From the NCBI RefSeq assembly GCF_900106995.1, contig NZ_FNOK01000038.1, forward strand, positions 1-64,000: a DNA stretch of 64,000 nt. The letters run 5' to 3'. The stretch comes from Saccharopolyspora shandongensis. Its GTDB lineage: Bacteria > Actinomycetota > Actinomycetes > Mycobacteriales > Pseudonocardiaceae. Shown here one piece after another: positions 9,036 to 17,801 of the stretch (its first letter is position 1; every line of letters begins with the position of its first letter). Below the pieces are notes generated by a model that worked only from the letters and a program-made list of their open reading frames with translations, was not told the DNA's origin and did no database searches. The position numbers and the translations under genes are program-made.

Positions 9036-10472
9036 TCATCCGGCCGGGGCCTGTCGCATGGCGGCGTTGGGGTCCAGGGCGGGGCCTTCCGGCAGGCGGG
9101 CCACCAGGCCCGCGGGTAGCCGCACCGGGCGGGCCGAGGCGTAGCCGAGCATCCGCAGCACCTCCGGTGTCGCCAGCGGGTAGCGGCGTCCCATGTCCGT
9201 GACCACGGTCAGCGTGCCCGCCGGGGCCTGCTCCGACGGCATCGCCTCGACCACCGCGGCCCACCCCGGCGGCACGTGCACCCGGTCGGCCAGCGGCGTT
9301 CCGTTCGGGCTCCGGCGCGTGGTCGCCGTCATCGGATCAGCCGGCGGCAGCACCGGATCGACCACCAGCAGGGGCACCCCGCCCTGGCCGAAGGTGGCGC
9401 ACACCGTGGCTTCCCGGTCCCGCAGCCGAGCGACCGCCGGTCGCGTGGCGGGCGCCGAGCCCGCGGCCGCCACGACCGGATCGAGCCGCCGCGCCGTGGC
9501 CGCCAGTGACGGCGCCAGCTGAACCGCCTTCGGCTCCCCGCCGGGATAGGCGGCGAGCATCGTCTGCGCGTCCGCGAGCTGGATGTCGTGCTGCAGCTGG
9601 GTGATCGGGCGCAGCGCGTCCCGCTCCGCCAGGTAGTACTGCTGCCCGCCGCCCGAGGTCTGCACCACCAGCAGCATCCCGATCCGGATGTCGCTTCGCC
9701 CCGGCACCGCCGCGGACGGCTCACCGGCCTGCGCCACCGCGAGCGGCTCGATCGGGGCGCCTTCGGGCAGCACGTCCAGCCACGCCTGCCCCACTCTCGC
9801 CCACGGATCGGAAGTCAGCGCGAGACCGGTGCCGACGACCGCGTCGTAAGCGTTGATCTGGTGCCGCCGGCCGCGCCAGATCAGGTAGCGCTCCCCCGTT
9901 GGCGCGAGCTCCACCAGCAACGCCTGGTCGCCCAGCCCGGCGCCACCGCCCGGTTCGGCACCGGCCAGCAGCACCGACTCCTCGATCCTGCTGCCCGCCA
10001 CGTCGCTGGCCGGCACCGAGCACAGCGACCAGGAGCCGGTCAGCAGCCGGTCCGGGCCCGGCAGCGCGTCGGGCGCGCCCGGGATGCCGATGCGGGGCCC
10101 ACGGGGCACGTCGGCGAGGGAATTCCGGGAAACCTGCTGCGTGGCGCGGTGATCGCCGAGGAGCAGCAGCGCGGACGCGTAGTTGGCGACCGGGTACAGC
10201 CGGTCGTTCAGGTAGACGTACCGGGTGCCGGTCTCCTTCTCCACGATCACCGCGGCGTCCTTGCGCCAGGCGTTGTTGCCGCCCGGCACGATCATCCCGT
10301 ACACGCCGACGCAGGCCAGCGACACGATGGCCAGCGCGATGCTCGCGAGCACCGCGCCCGTCGGCCTGCGGAACGGCGGCTGCTCCGGATCGGTTTCCCT
10401 GGTGACCAGGGCGGAAATCGCCCGCTGGACGAGGAACTGGTACGCCTGCAGCTGGTCTCGCTTCGACGCCAT
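9036..10472 (-). CDS. eccB: Type VII secretion protein EccB
   Basis: This 478-residue subunit forms part of the ESX inner-membrane complex and extends into the cell envelope. It shows the family hallmark N-terminus MASKRDQLQAYQFLVQRAIS, a single transmembrane helix at about residues 43-63 (LASIALAIVSLACVGVYGMI), and a long outer domain with repeats. Two cysteines (near 149 and 342) fit the conserved disulphide. It starts 4 bases after the stop codon of eccD, so the two are surely co-translated in the order eccD-eccB. Confidence 0.95.
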   Translation of the reverse strand: MASKRDQLQAYQFLVQRAISALVTRETDPEQPPFRRPTGAVLASIALAIVSLACVGVYGMIVPGGNNAWRKDAAVIVEKETGTRYVYLNDRLYPVANYASALLLLGDHRATQQVSRNSLADVPRGPRIGIPGAPDALPGPDRLLTGSWSLCSVPASDVAGSRIEESVLLAGAEPGGGAGLGDQALLVELAPTGERYLIWRGRRHQINAYDAVVGTGLALTSDPWARVGQAWLDVLPEGAPIEPLAVAQAGEPSAAVPGRSDIRIGMLLVVQTSGGGQQYYLAERDALRPITQLQHDIQLADAQTMLAAYPGGEPKAVQLAPSLAATARRLDPVVAAAGSAPATRPAVARLRDREATVCATFGQGGVPLLVVDPVLPPADPMTATTRRSPNGTPLADRVHVPPGWAAVVEAMPSEQAPAGTLTVVTDMGRRYPLATPEVLRMLGYASARPVRLPAGLVARLPEGPALDPNAAMRQAPAG

Positions 10473-10476
10473 GCGC

Positions 10477-11853
10477 TCAGCCCCCCAGCCCGCGGACGTA
10501 GCCGTACAGGCCGAGCACGGCGCACACCACCGGGACGATCGCGACCATCACCAGGATCTCGGAGTACTCGGCGAACCGGCCCAGGTAGGGGTTCGCGGCG
10601 CGGGTGCTGAGCAGGATGCCGGCCGCGATCACCGCGGCGGCCACGACCAGCAGCAGCGGCCCGGCGAACACCAGCCCCGCCGCCGTCATGCCCGGGCCGA
10701 CAACCAGGCAGCCGACGCCGAACATCCCGGTGACCAGCAACGGCACCCGTTGCCGCAGGATCGGGTAGAGCCGCGCGCGCAGCAGGAATCCGACGGCGAG
10801 CACCGCGGTCATCACCACCGAGCTCGCATCGGCGCGGCCGACCAGCACCACCAGGCAGCACATCACCACGACCGACGCCCCGGTCAGCATCCCGGTGAGC
10901 ACCCCGTCCGCCCTGGCCACCGCGGCGTGGACCAGTTCGAGGGGCGGCGGCGGGTCGTCGCGCACCAGATCCGCCGTCGATCGCGGCAACACCGGCATCG
11001 GCACCCTGCCGAGCCGCAACGCCAGGGGAGCGAACACTGTGGACAGTGCCAGCAGCCCGCCCCCGACCACGGCCGCGACTTGGTAGCCCGCCAACCCGTC
11101 GATCGTGGCCAGCCAGCCGGCGAGCACTCCGAGCAGGCCGACGGTGACCGCCCCCGCGAACAGGGACTGGGCCGCGGTCACGCCGAGGTAACCCACCAGG
11201 CCCGCCAGCAGCAGCAACGCACCGGCGAGCATCAGGTGGCCCGCCGACAGCTCGGTCACCGGCTTCCGCCCGGCCAGCAGCAATCCCCCACCGGCGAAGG
11301 CGAACGGCAGCGCGACCCCCGCCAGCACCGCCCCGGCATCGGCATCACCGACTGCGCGGGCCAACACCACGCCCGCCGCGAGCAGCAACACGGCCGTGCC
11401 CAACGCCCACAACGCGGGCGATGTCCACGGCGGGCCCGCGCGCAACACGGCGACCAGGCCGAGCAGCACTGCCGCTGCACCGGCCGCCAGTCCCGCCACC
11501 CGGGTGTGCCGCGGCCCCCACGCCCTGCCGGTGTGTCCGGAGCCGGTGGCGATCGCGTCCACCAGGTCGTCGTACTCCAGCTCCGGCCAGCTGATCCGGC
11601 GCGGCGCCAGGTGCAGCACCTCCCCGTCCCGCACCCGGTGCGAGCCGAGCGTCCGGTCCAGGTCGAACGCCGTCCCGTCGACCCTGCGCAGCTGCCAGCC
11701 GCCGCCGGTGACGCCGTCGTCGGCCAGGCCTTCGCCCGCGCGCGCCAGCAGGCCTGGGAGGAGCTCGGCGACGGCCGCGTGCTCGGGCAACGCCATGTCG
11801 ATTCGCCGCCGCGGAGCGGCGATGGTCACTCTGACCAGGCCGGTAGTCTGCAT
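10477..11853 (-). CDS. eccD: Type VII secretion integral membrane protein EccD
   Basis: This 458-residue protein starts at ATG 11853. It begins with a ubiquitin-like domain (residues 1-90, VRVTIAAPRRRIDMALPEHA to DGEVLHLAPR), followed by about eleven transmembrane helices from residue 115 on, the standard EccD plan. EccD dimers form the hydrophobic ring of the ESX channel. A longer open frame reaching 11943 adds a non-conserved basic stretch and is unlikely. The 107-base gap to the divergent pseudokinase holds both promoters. Confidence 0.93.
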   Translation of the reverse strand: MQTTGLVRVTIAAPRRRIDMALPEHAAVAELLPGLLARAGEGLADDGVTGGGWQLRRVDGTAFDLDRTLGSHRVRDGEVLHLAPRRISWPELEYDDLVDAIATGSGHTGRAWGPRHTRVAGLAAGAAAVLLGLVAVLRAGPPWTSPALWALGTAVLLLAAGVVLARAVGDADAGAVLAGVALPFAFAGGGLLLAGRKPVTELSAGHLMLAGALLLLAGLVGYLGVTAAQSLFAGAVTVGLLGVLAGWLATIDGLAGYQVAAVVGGGLLALSTVFAPLALRLGRVPMPVLPRSTADLVRDDPPPPLELVHAAVARADGVLTGMLTGASVVVMCCLVVLVGRADASSVVMTAVLAVGFLLRARLYPILRQRVPLLVTGMFGVGCLVVGPGMTAAGLVFAGPLLLVVAAAVIAAGILLSTRAANPYLGRFAEYSEILVMVAIVPVVCAVLGLYGYVRGLGG

Positions 11854-11960
11854 GCTCGAAAGCTTCGACCGCGGCGGGCGATCGCGGGTGGCGAAGGCAG
11901 GAACCTGCCGCGTTGCGCGACTTTCGCCGAAGACCGGCCGCACTCCTGGAGAATGGGCGC

Positions 11961-13472
11961 ATGAGCATCGAGAGCAGCGGCGCGGTGGGCGACCTGAGGC
12001 TGCTCGCCGAAGGTCCGACCGCCAAGGTCTACGCGGGCCGGCTGGTCGATGATGGCCGCGCGGTCGCGATCAAGATGTTCGCCGACGGTTTCGACGCCGA
12101 CACCACGGCGTGGCTGGACCGCGAGCGCAAGGCGCTCGACGCACTGCGGGAGGTGCGGCCGATCCTGCCCGTCGACGCCGTGATCAAGCACCGCGACGGG
12201 CGCTCCGGCGTGCGGATGGAGCTGTGCCGGGGCTCGGTGGCCGGGTTGTTCGACTCCGGCGTCGCGCTGTCGCTGCGCGACGTGCTCGCCATCGGGTCGG
12301 CGATCGCCACCGCGCTCGCCGCGGCGCACCGGGCGGACATCCTGCACGGCGGTGTGACGCCGCACAACGTGCTGTACCGCCGGTCCGGCGAATTCGTCCT
12401 CGCCGACTTCGGATTGGCGCTGCGCCGCCGTTTTCCGCGCGACCCGATGCACGCGGTGGCCTACACGGCCCCCGAAACGCTGCGCGAGGACACCATTTCC
12501 GCGGCATCCGACCTGTACGGGCTGGGTGCGATCCTGCACACCGCGCTGACGGGCGCGCCGCCGTTCCCGCACCGCACCGGACAGCAGCCCGGCGAGCGGA
12601 TCCTCCAGGTGCTGCGGGAACCGGTGCCGCCGATCCGGGCCTCCGGGGTGCCGGCCGAACTGTCCGATGTGGTCGGTCGCCTGCTGGCCAAGGACCCGGC
12701 GGACCGGCCGCAGGACGCCGCGATGCTGATGACGTTGTTCGCCAGGATCCAGCGAGCGACGGGCAGCGGCGCGATCGAGCCCGGCAACGACTCCGGCGAG
12801 GCCGACGACGAGGAAGACGAGCCCGCCGCCGAGTTCGACGATTTCGCCGAGGTCGCGCAGCACCAGCCGCCAACCGCCGGACACGCCCCACCGGTGGCCG
12901 CCGGACACGCTCCACCGCCGGTCTCCGGACACGTCCCACCATTGGCCGCCGGACACGCTCCGCCTGCGGCCGAACCGGTGACACCGGGCCGAACCCTCGT
13001 CCACACCTTCGGCGGCGAGTCGAAACCCGGCAAGCGCCCGCACAACCGGCGGCGCACCGGCATCCTGATCGGCGCCGGCGTGGTCGTCCTGGGCCTGACG
13101 GCCGTGCCGCTGTTCATCGGGTCGGGCGAACCGGTGGAGCAGGCCGAATCCGCGCCCACCGCGGTCGCCGCTCCCCCGCCGCAGCAGCCGGCCGACCCGA
13201 AGCCGGACGTGAACCTCGAAGTGGCCCCACCGGAGGACCGGGGCGACCAGGTCCAGCTGACCTGGCGAGCGGACGGCGACCTCGACTTCGCGGTGGTGGT
13301 GGCGGGCGAGCGCATCGACACGATGGTCCTGGTCGCCAACCGGGACCGCACCAAGGTGGTACCGGTGGACCCGACCCGAAGGTACTGCTTCCAAGTGAGG
13401 GCGACGGAGGCAGGAAAGCACATCTACACCAGCGACCCGATCCCAATCCGGGGCGCCCGCTGCAACCTCTAG
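11961..13472 (+). CDS. Membrane-anchored serine/threonine kinase-like protein, probable pseudokinase
   Basis: This protein has 503 residues. The N-terminal 265 residues follow the Hanks kinase fold: VAIK lysine near residue 38, DFG (ADFGLAL near 155), the APE-type TAPETLRED and a DLYGLGAILH helix. The glycine loop is degenerate (EGPTAKVYAG) and the catalytic loop reads HGGVTPHN, with glycine where the catalytic aspartate of HRDxKxxN should be. A disordered region with four GH(A/V)PP repeats follows, then one transmembrane helix near 375 and a C-terminal outer beta domain with two cysteines. It is divergent from eccD. A phosphopeptide- or complex-binding role is more likely than catalysis. Confidence 0.85.
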   Translation: MSIESSGAVGDLRLLAEGPTAKVYAGRLVDDGRAVAIKMFADGFDADTTAWLDRERKALDALREVRPILPVDAVIKHRDGRSGVRMELCRGSVAGLFDSGVALSLRDVLAIGSAIATALAAAHRADILHGGVTPHNVLYRRSGEFVLADFGLALRRRFPRDPMHAVAYTAPETLREDTISAASDLYGLGAILHTALTGAPPFPHRTGQQPGERILQVLREPVPPIRASGVPAELSDVVGRLLAKDPADRPQDAAMLMTLFARIQRATGSGAIEPGNDSGEADDEEDEPAAEFDDFAEVAQHQPPTAGHAPPVAAGHAPPPVSGHVPPLAAGHAPPAAEPVTPGRTLVHTFGGESKPGKRPHNRRRTGILIGAGVVVLGLTAVPLFIGSGEPVEQAESAPTAVAAPPPQQPADPKPDVNLEVAPPEDRGDQVQLTWRADGDLDFAVVVAGERIDTMVLVANRDRTKVVPVDPTRRYCFQVRATEAGKHIYTSDPIPIRGARCNL

Positions 13473-13499
13473 AGCCCCTACGAGGCAACCTCGACTCGG

Positions 13500-13934
13500 T
13501 TACTCAGCCGGCGTCTCCGGGTAGAGGTCGCGCCATGTCACCGAAGCGGGCCGGTCGGCGGTGTGCAGGAACTCGACGAGAGTCTTGGTGAACTTCTCGA
13601 CCGGCAGACCCGATCCGGGCGGAAAGTCGTCGTCGTCGAACTCGCAGCCCTCCGATGTAGGATCTCCCTCGGGGTAGGCCTTGTCACGAGTGGCGTCTTG
13701 GTAGCTGAGGTACCCGAATCCGTCGACGACGGCAGCGAACACACCGTGATCGGGAAAGTTCGTTTCCGCGTCCCACAGCGGCCGACCGTTGTGCACCAGC
13801 CGGGCCGAGTCCGCTTGGGGATCGGAGAGTTGCTCGACGAACCCCGCGACGTCCTCCGGGGTGCCCAGGGTCGCGTTCAGCCCCTGGTACGAGCCGTCGA
13901 GACCGACAACTGCCCAACCTGCCCTAATGCTCAT
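13500..13934 (-). CDS. Imm1-family immunity-like protein
   Basis: This protein has 144 residues, with start ATG 13934 after GGAAGG. The chain resembles the Imm1 family, which neutralises deaminase and nuclease toxins of polymorphic toxin systems: DVAGFVEQLSDPQADSARLV, a central GFGYLSYQD strand and the C-terminal pattern FPPGSGLPVEKFTKTLVEFL with SVTWRDLYPE. No toxin gene is adjacent, so it is either an orphan immunity gene or protects against toxins from other cells. The family assignment rests on pattern, not on an alignment. Confidence 0.6.
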   Translation of the reverse strand: MSIRAGWAVVGLDGSYQGLNATLGTPEDVAGFVEQLSDPQADSARLVHNGRPLWDAETNFPDHGVFAAVVDGFGYLSYQDATRDKAYPEGDPTSEGCEFDDDDFPPGSGLPVEKFTKTLVEFLHTADRPASVTWRDLYPETPAE

Positions 13935-14018
13935 CCCGTCACCTTCCGACCGACGTAGGTACACCCTGCAGCACTAACGCACCCTCGGCTGATCAGCTCG
14001 CCGACGCGCGGGCCAGGT

Positions 14019-14729
14019 CTACCTTCCCAGTACGGGGACGAGTCCCCGGAGCAGGTATGCCCCGCACCACCGGGACTCGGCGTCGGAGTCCAGGAGGGTT
14101 TCCTTCGTCAGGGCCTTTGCCAGCTTCCGGGGATTCGGCGCGGTGGTCGGGTCTTTCGCAACCGCCTTGGCGGTCTCCCAGTCGTGTTGCGTCAGCTTGG
14201 ACACCTCGGACGCCAAGGACAGGAACCTGACCTTCTCGTCCGTCTCCAAGCACTCCACGATGAGCTCGATGTCCTCGCGCATCGACATCTTCGAAAGCAC
14301 CGCGAGAGCGTTCGCCCGCAGCGTCGACGTCTTCCCGGTTCGGACCCACTCCCGCAGGTGGTTCGCCCCCGACTCACCCAGCTTCGACGCGAGGAAGAAG
14401 TCGACGGCGCGGCTGGACGGCGCGGTCGCCAACACTCCGGGGTCTCCGCTGTCGATCGAACGGGCCAGCTCGGTGAGTGTCGGTCGGTCAGCCTTCATGG
14501 TGCGGGGGTGCGTGATGTCCCGGCGACGCAGCATGTCGTCTCCCAACGGGCCGAGTTCGCGTTCGTACGCCACCACGATATCGACCGTGATCGGCCGCCG
14601 ACCAGTCTCGATCAGCCCGAGGTAGGGCTTGGAGTAGTTCGTGAGCCGCGCCATCTGCGAAAGGCTGATCCCTGCGTCAACCCGCGCGGACCGAAGTTCG
14701 GCACCGACCTCATCACCGGCAGAAGACAC
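14019..14729 (-). CDS. XRE-family helix-turn-helix regulator
   Basis: The N-terminal 60 residues form a lambda-repressor-type HTH (GAELRSARVDAGISLSQMAR, then NYSKPYLGLIETGRR). The rest, about 170 residues, is helical with HEAT-like repeats (LREWVRTGKTSTLRANALAVLSK and similar) and no recognised enzyme domain. GTG 14729 is chosen because GGGGG stands 7 bases upstream; ATG 14789 would add a poor 20-residue extension. It diverges from a three-gene cassette of small proteins, which it probably controls through the repeats in the shared promoter region. Confidence 0.8.
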   Translation of the reverse strand: MSSAGDEVGAELRSARVDAGISLSQMARLTNYSKPYLGLIETGRRPITVDIVVAYERELGPLGDDMLRRRDITHPRTMKADRPTLTELARSIDSGDPGVLATAPSSRAVDFFLASKLGESGANHLREWVRTGKTSTLRANALAVLSKMSMREDIELIVECLETDEKVRFLSLASEVSKLTQHDWETAKAVAKDPTTAPNPRKLAKALTKETLLDSDAESRWCGAYLLRGLVPVLGR

Positions 14730-14780
14730 CTGTAGACCCCCAGAAGCTTCCGAGTCACTCCTCGTGATCCGAAGACTACA

Positions 14781-14822
14781 GAAAGACACCTCTCCCTTGA
14801 CCAGTAGGCGGGGTTGTCTTTC
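14781..14822. promoter_or_regulatory. Inverted repeat in the divergent XRE promoter region
   Basis: GAAAGACA at 14781-14788 is mirrored by TGTCTTTC at 14815-14822, with a 26-base gap. A third related GTGTCTTC lies at the start codon of the XRE gene (14729). The three half sites flank both transcription units and make a plausible operator for the regulator. Confidence 0.45.
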
Positions 14823-14840
14823 CAGAGATCGGGAGACGCG

Positions 14841-14954
14841 ATGTGGAAACGCTTGCTGGAAAGGCGTCAGTACCGGCGCGAGTGGGCCGCCATGCGGAAG
14901 CAGAGGAAACGGGTGGACCTGCGGAAGTGGCCTGTGCCTTGGGGGCTGCGATGA
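14841..14954 (+). CDS. Arginine-rich 37-residue microprotein
   Basis: ATG 14841 follows GGGAG at a proper distance. The product (MWKRLLERRQYRREWAAMRK and so on, ending WPVPWGLR) is strongly basic, with five tryptophans. Its stop codon overlaps the next start as ATGA (14951-14954), a strong sign that it is translated and coupled. No family is recognised; nucleic-acid or membrane binding would fit its charge but is unproven. Confidence 0.6.
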   Translation: MWKRLLERRQYRREWAAMRKQRKRVDLRKWPVPWGLR

Positions 14955-15352
14955 ACGAGCCGTTGTCGCTTGAGCTGAAGGAGCTGCTCACCGAGTTGCG
15001 CTTGCGGGGTTGGACCCTGATCCGCTGGGGTCCGGAGCACGCCCCTCAGCTCATGGCCGCGATGTTCCAGCACCCGCAGGACTGCGCAGATGTCTTCATC
15101 CTCCGCAGCCAGAACCAGGCCACCGCGTACCGCGTGCCCACGCCGGACAGCACTGGGGTGTTCAACCCGCAGGCCGTGGCTTACCAGTACCACGCCCCGC
15201 CACTGTGGACGCTTCGGGCGATTCTGGCGCTTCCAGCGCCAACACACCCGCAAGCACCGTTCTGCATCCAGGAACCGGCTCATGAGTGCTTCTTGCCGGA
15301 GGGGCTGGCTCGTCCAGTTCTGATCCGCCCGTTGTCACCGTCTGCGAGTTAG
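14951..15352 (+). CDS. Hypothetical protein in the XRE-linked cassette
   Basis: This 133-residue protein starts at the ATGA overlap with the microprotein gene. The N-terminal part is helical (LSLELKELLTELRLRGWTLI); the middle reads RWGPEHAPQLMAAMFQHPQD and a short beta segment ADVFILRSQNQATAYRV; the end is proline-rich with HAPPLWTLRAILALPAP. No membrane segment or known catalytic motif is seen. It is followed after 3 bases by another small gene. The function is unknown. Confidence 0.65.
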   Translation: MNEPLSLELKELLTELRLRGWTLIRWGPEHAPQLMAAMFQHPQDCADVFILRSQNQATAYRVPTPDSTGVFNPQAVAYQYHAPPLWTLRAILALPAPTHPQAPFCIQEPAHECFLPEGLARPVLIRPLSPSAS

Positions 15353-15355
15353 CGA

Positions 15356-15601
15356 ATGGCAAAGCTCCCGTGTCAATGGCTGTACCTGGGCGGCTTCACC
15401 TTCCGCTGGGGACGTGGGGACTCCGCTATCGACGTTCTGCGCGGTGACACCGGACCAGTGCACGAGAACCACCAACTGGTGGTTTCGATCCCGGTCGATC
15501 ACAGCTGGGACGACATCCGCGACCTTGACCAGAAAGCGCGGGCGTGGCTGCACGCCACCGCAGCGCAGCGCGCAGCCACGAGCTGGCGGAAGTCGAGATG
15601 A
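15356..15601 (+). CDS. Small hypothetical protein, last gene of the XRE-linked cassette
   Basis: This 81-residue protein starts 4 bases after the preceding stop codon. It reads like a compact alpha/beta protein (WLYLGGFTFRWGRGDSAIDV, HQLVVSIPVDHSWDDIRDLD) with a basic helix at the end. No domain is recognised. Tight spacing ties it to the two genes before it. Confidence 0.6.
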   Translation: MAKLPCQWLYLGGFTFRWGRGDSAIDVLRGDTGPVHENHQLVVSIPVDHSWDDIRDLDQKARAWLHATAAQRAATSWRKSR

Positions 15602-15617
15602 CCTCTCGGCCGATCAC

Positions 15618-17801
15618 TCAGGATCGGTCTTGCTGGCGGCCGGTGGGGAGCAGTGTGCGGAGTTCCAGTGCCGCTCTCAGTCTGGTGGACAGTGGGCGGG
15701 CCGCTAGGGCTCGCCGGACCTCTCGGACCTCTTCCCAGGCTCGTCGGGGTTGGCCGTCCGCCACCGGGACTCCTGACCACAGCGCCATGTCCAGCACCTT
15801 CGCCAGCCTTACCACCGGCTCCGCCGTTCGCTCCCCGATCATCGAGCCCGCCGACTCCGCCAGATCTCGCGGTGTCATCCCGATCCGGTACGGCACGCCG
15901 TGGGCTCGGATCCGGTCGCGGGCTTCCGCCCACGCGCCCATCACGCCATCGGCGCCGGCCAGGCGCCTCCTGCGGCGGGCTCGCACGGACTTCGCCAGCG
16001 GCACTCCGATCAGCCAGCAGGCGAGCAGGAGCAGGGCCCCGGCAACCGGAATCACCACTGCCCACAGCATCGGGGCGGCGCCGGATTCCTGTTCGCCCTC
16101 ATCTTCCTGCTGTCCCGGCGGGAGTTGAGGCGGGCGCAGCTGGTTCTCCGGCGGGAGCTGCTGCTTGGCCTGCGCGGCCGCCATGGCCAGGCCGGACTGG
16201 TCCCGGCCGGACTGGGTCGCGGTCGCGGTCGGGTCCAGCGGCACCCAGCCGACTCCCTCGACCGCCACCTCCGGCCACGCCAGCACGTCGCCGTTGCGCA
16301 CCACCTTGAAGTCGCCTTCGGTCTTGTTCGAGCCGCGGAACCCGACGACCAGCCGGGCCGGGATGCCGTTCATCCTCGCCAGGAGCACGTACGCGGCGGC
16401 GAACTGCTCGCTCGTCCCGCGCTTGCTCTCGAGGAGGAAGTGCCGCAGCTGCGGCCAGCCGTGCCCGGTCGGCAGGTGTTCGCCTACCGCGACCTGGTAG
16501 TTCTCGCTGAGGAACCGGTCGAGCTGCAGGGCCGCCTGGAACGTCGGGCGCAGCCCGCGCACCGAATCCCTGGCCAGCCGCCCGATTTCCGGTGGCACGA
16601 CGCCGAGGCCGCCGAGGCCGCCCGTCGCGTCGGGATCAACCGGGGCGACGCCGAGTCGCGCCGCGTCGATCTGGGGCGTCGACCAGCTCAGCCGGTAGGA
16701 GACCTCCTGGCCGGCGGGCACCGGCGGATCCACCAGCAGTGCGCCCGAGGACTGGTCCACCAGCGGCGCGAGCCCGGTCACGCCCATCGGAACCGGCTGG
16801 CTCGGCAACCACGGCCCGAGCCCGCCCCGCACCCGCAGATCGGCCGCGCTCTCGGTGCCGCCCGGCACCCCGTCGAGGCCGGTGCCCATCCGGCGCAGCT
16901 CCGCGCCGGTCGACCAGTTGGTCCCGTCGAAACCGTCCAGCACCACCAGGCGCCACCGGTCGACCGGTGCATCGCTGCGGTAGCGGAACACCTCCCGCTC
17001 GCGGTCGCCCAGCCGCGCCGCGACCTGGTCCAGCGGATTGCTGAGCCGGTTCTGCTGCAGCGGCGCCAGGCGGCCGTCCGCCAGGCGGTACGGATCGCCG
17101 CCGACCGGATCGAAGCCACCGATGAGGACGGAACCGGCGACCACGCCCACGATCGTCGGCACCACGAGCAGAATCCGCGCCTTGGATGCCCGGCGCGCCG
17201 GTTGGAGCCCACCGCGGGGACGGGCGCCCGGGCGCCCGGGGCGCTCCGCCCAGAGCACCACTCCGGCCGGGACCGCATAGGCGATCGCCGCCAGCAGTGC
17301 GGCGAACCCGGTCAGCGCCTGGTACGCCTGGCCGAGCGCGACCACGGCCAGGCCCGGCAGCAACGCCACCATCGGCTTTCGCAGGCGCAGCAACAATTCC
17401 AGGCCGAGCACGACGGCGAGCAGCACCGCCAGCGGGACGAACAACAGCTGCTCGGCATCCGGTCTGGCGGGCCAGGTCGACTGCAGGGTGAGCAGCCAGC
17501 CCTCGGTCAGCCCGCGCTCCAGCACCCGCAGCGTCTCCCCGGTGGGTACGCCCACGACGGTGGTCGGGAACAGGACCGACTCGATCAGCCCGAGGAGAGC
17601 CCCCAGCAGCACCAGAACCGGGCGCCACGGCACGAGTTTCGGCCACCTCACGGCCATTTCCACGCAGCCGTAGCCGACGAGCACCACGACCAGGACCGGG
17701 ACGATCAGCGGAGCCAAACCGAAGACCGGGGCGAACATGAACCCGGAAACCGCAGCGGCACAGAGCAATCCGGCGACCGCCAGCCGGTTGCGCGCGGTCA
17801 T
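15618..17801 (-). CDS. TgpA-like DUF3488/transglutaminase-fold membrane protein without catalytic Cys and His
   Basis: This 727-residue protein has six or seven N-terminal transmembrane helices (residues 1-205), an outer transglutaminase-like domain, another helix near 610 and a cytoplasmic tail. ATG 17801 overlaps the DUF58 stop as ATGA. In the transglutaminase core the usual GxCxxFA nucleophile motif reads GTSEQFAAAYVLLAR (near residue 460), and the usual HAWPEV motif reads VLAWPEVAVEG; only the aspartate of LDPTAT remains. The family works with MoxR and DUF58 proteins in envelope assembly. The missing Cys and His suggest a structural or binding role. Confidence 0.88.
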   Translation of the reverse strand: MTARNRLAVAGLLCAAAVSGFMFAPVFGLAPLIVPVLVVVLVGYGCVEMAVRWPKLVPWRPVLVLLGALLGLIESVLFPTTVVGVPTGETLRVLERGLTEGWLLTLQSTWPARPDAEQLLFVPLAVLLAVVLGLELLLRLRKPMVALLPGLAVVALGQAYQALTGFAALLAAIAYAVPAGVVLWAERPGRPGARPRGGLQPARRASKARILLVVPTIVGVVAGSVLIGGFDPVGGDPYRLADGRLAPLQQNRLSNPLDQVAARLGDREREVFRYRSDAPVDRWRLVVLDGFDGTNWSTGAELRRMGTGLDGVPGGTESAADLRVRGGLGPWLPSQPVPMGVTGLAPLVDQSSGALLVDPPVPAGQEVSYRLSWSTPQIDAARLGVAPVDPDATGGLGGLGVVPPEIGRLARDSVRGLRPTFQAALQLDRFLSENYQVAVGEHLPTGHGWPQLRHFLLESKRGTSEQFAAAYVLLARMNGIPARLVVGFRGSNKTEGDFKVVRNGDVLAWPEVAVEGVGWVPLDPTATATQSGRDQSGLAMAAAQAKQQLPPENQLRPPQLPPGQQEDEGEQESGAAPMLWAVVIPVAGALLLLACWLIGVPLAKSVRARRRRRLAGADGVMGAWAEARDRIRAHGVPYRIGMTPRDLAESAGSMIGERTAEPVVRLAKVLDMALWSGVPVADGQPRRAWEEVREVRRALAARPLSTRLRAALELRTLLPTGRQQDRS

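Noticed and set aside
12860-12990. Short tandem repeats considered as a CRISPR-like array
   Set aside because: They encode GH(A/V)PP repeats within the pseudokinase linker and have no spacers.
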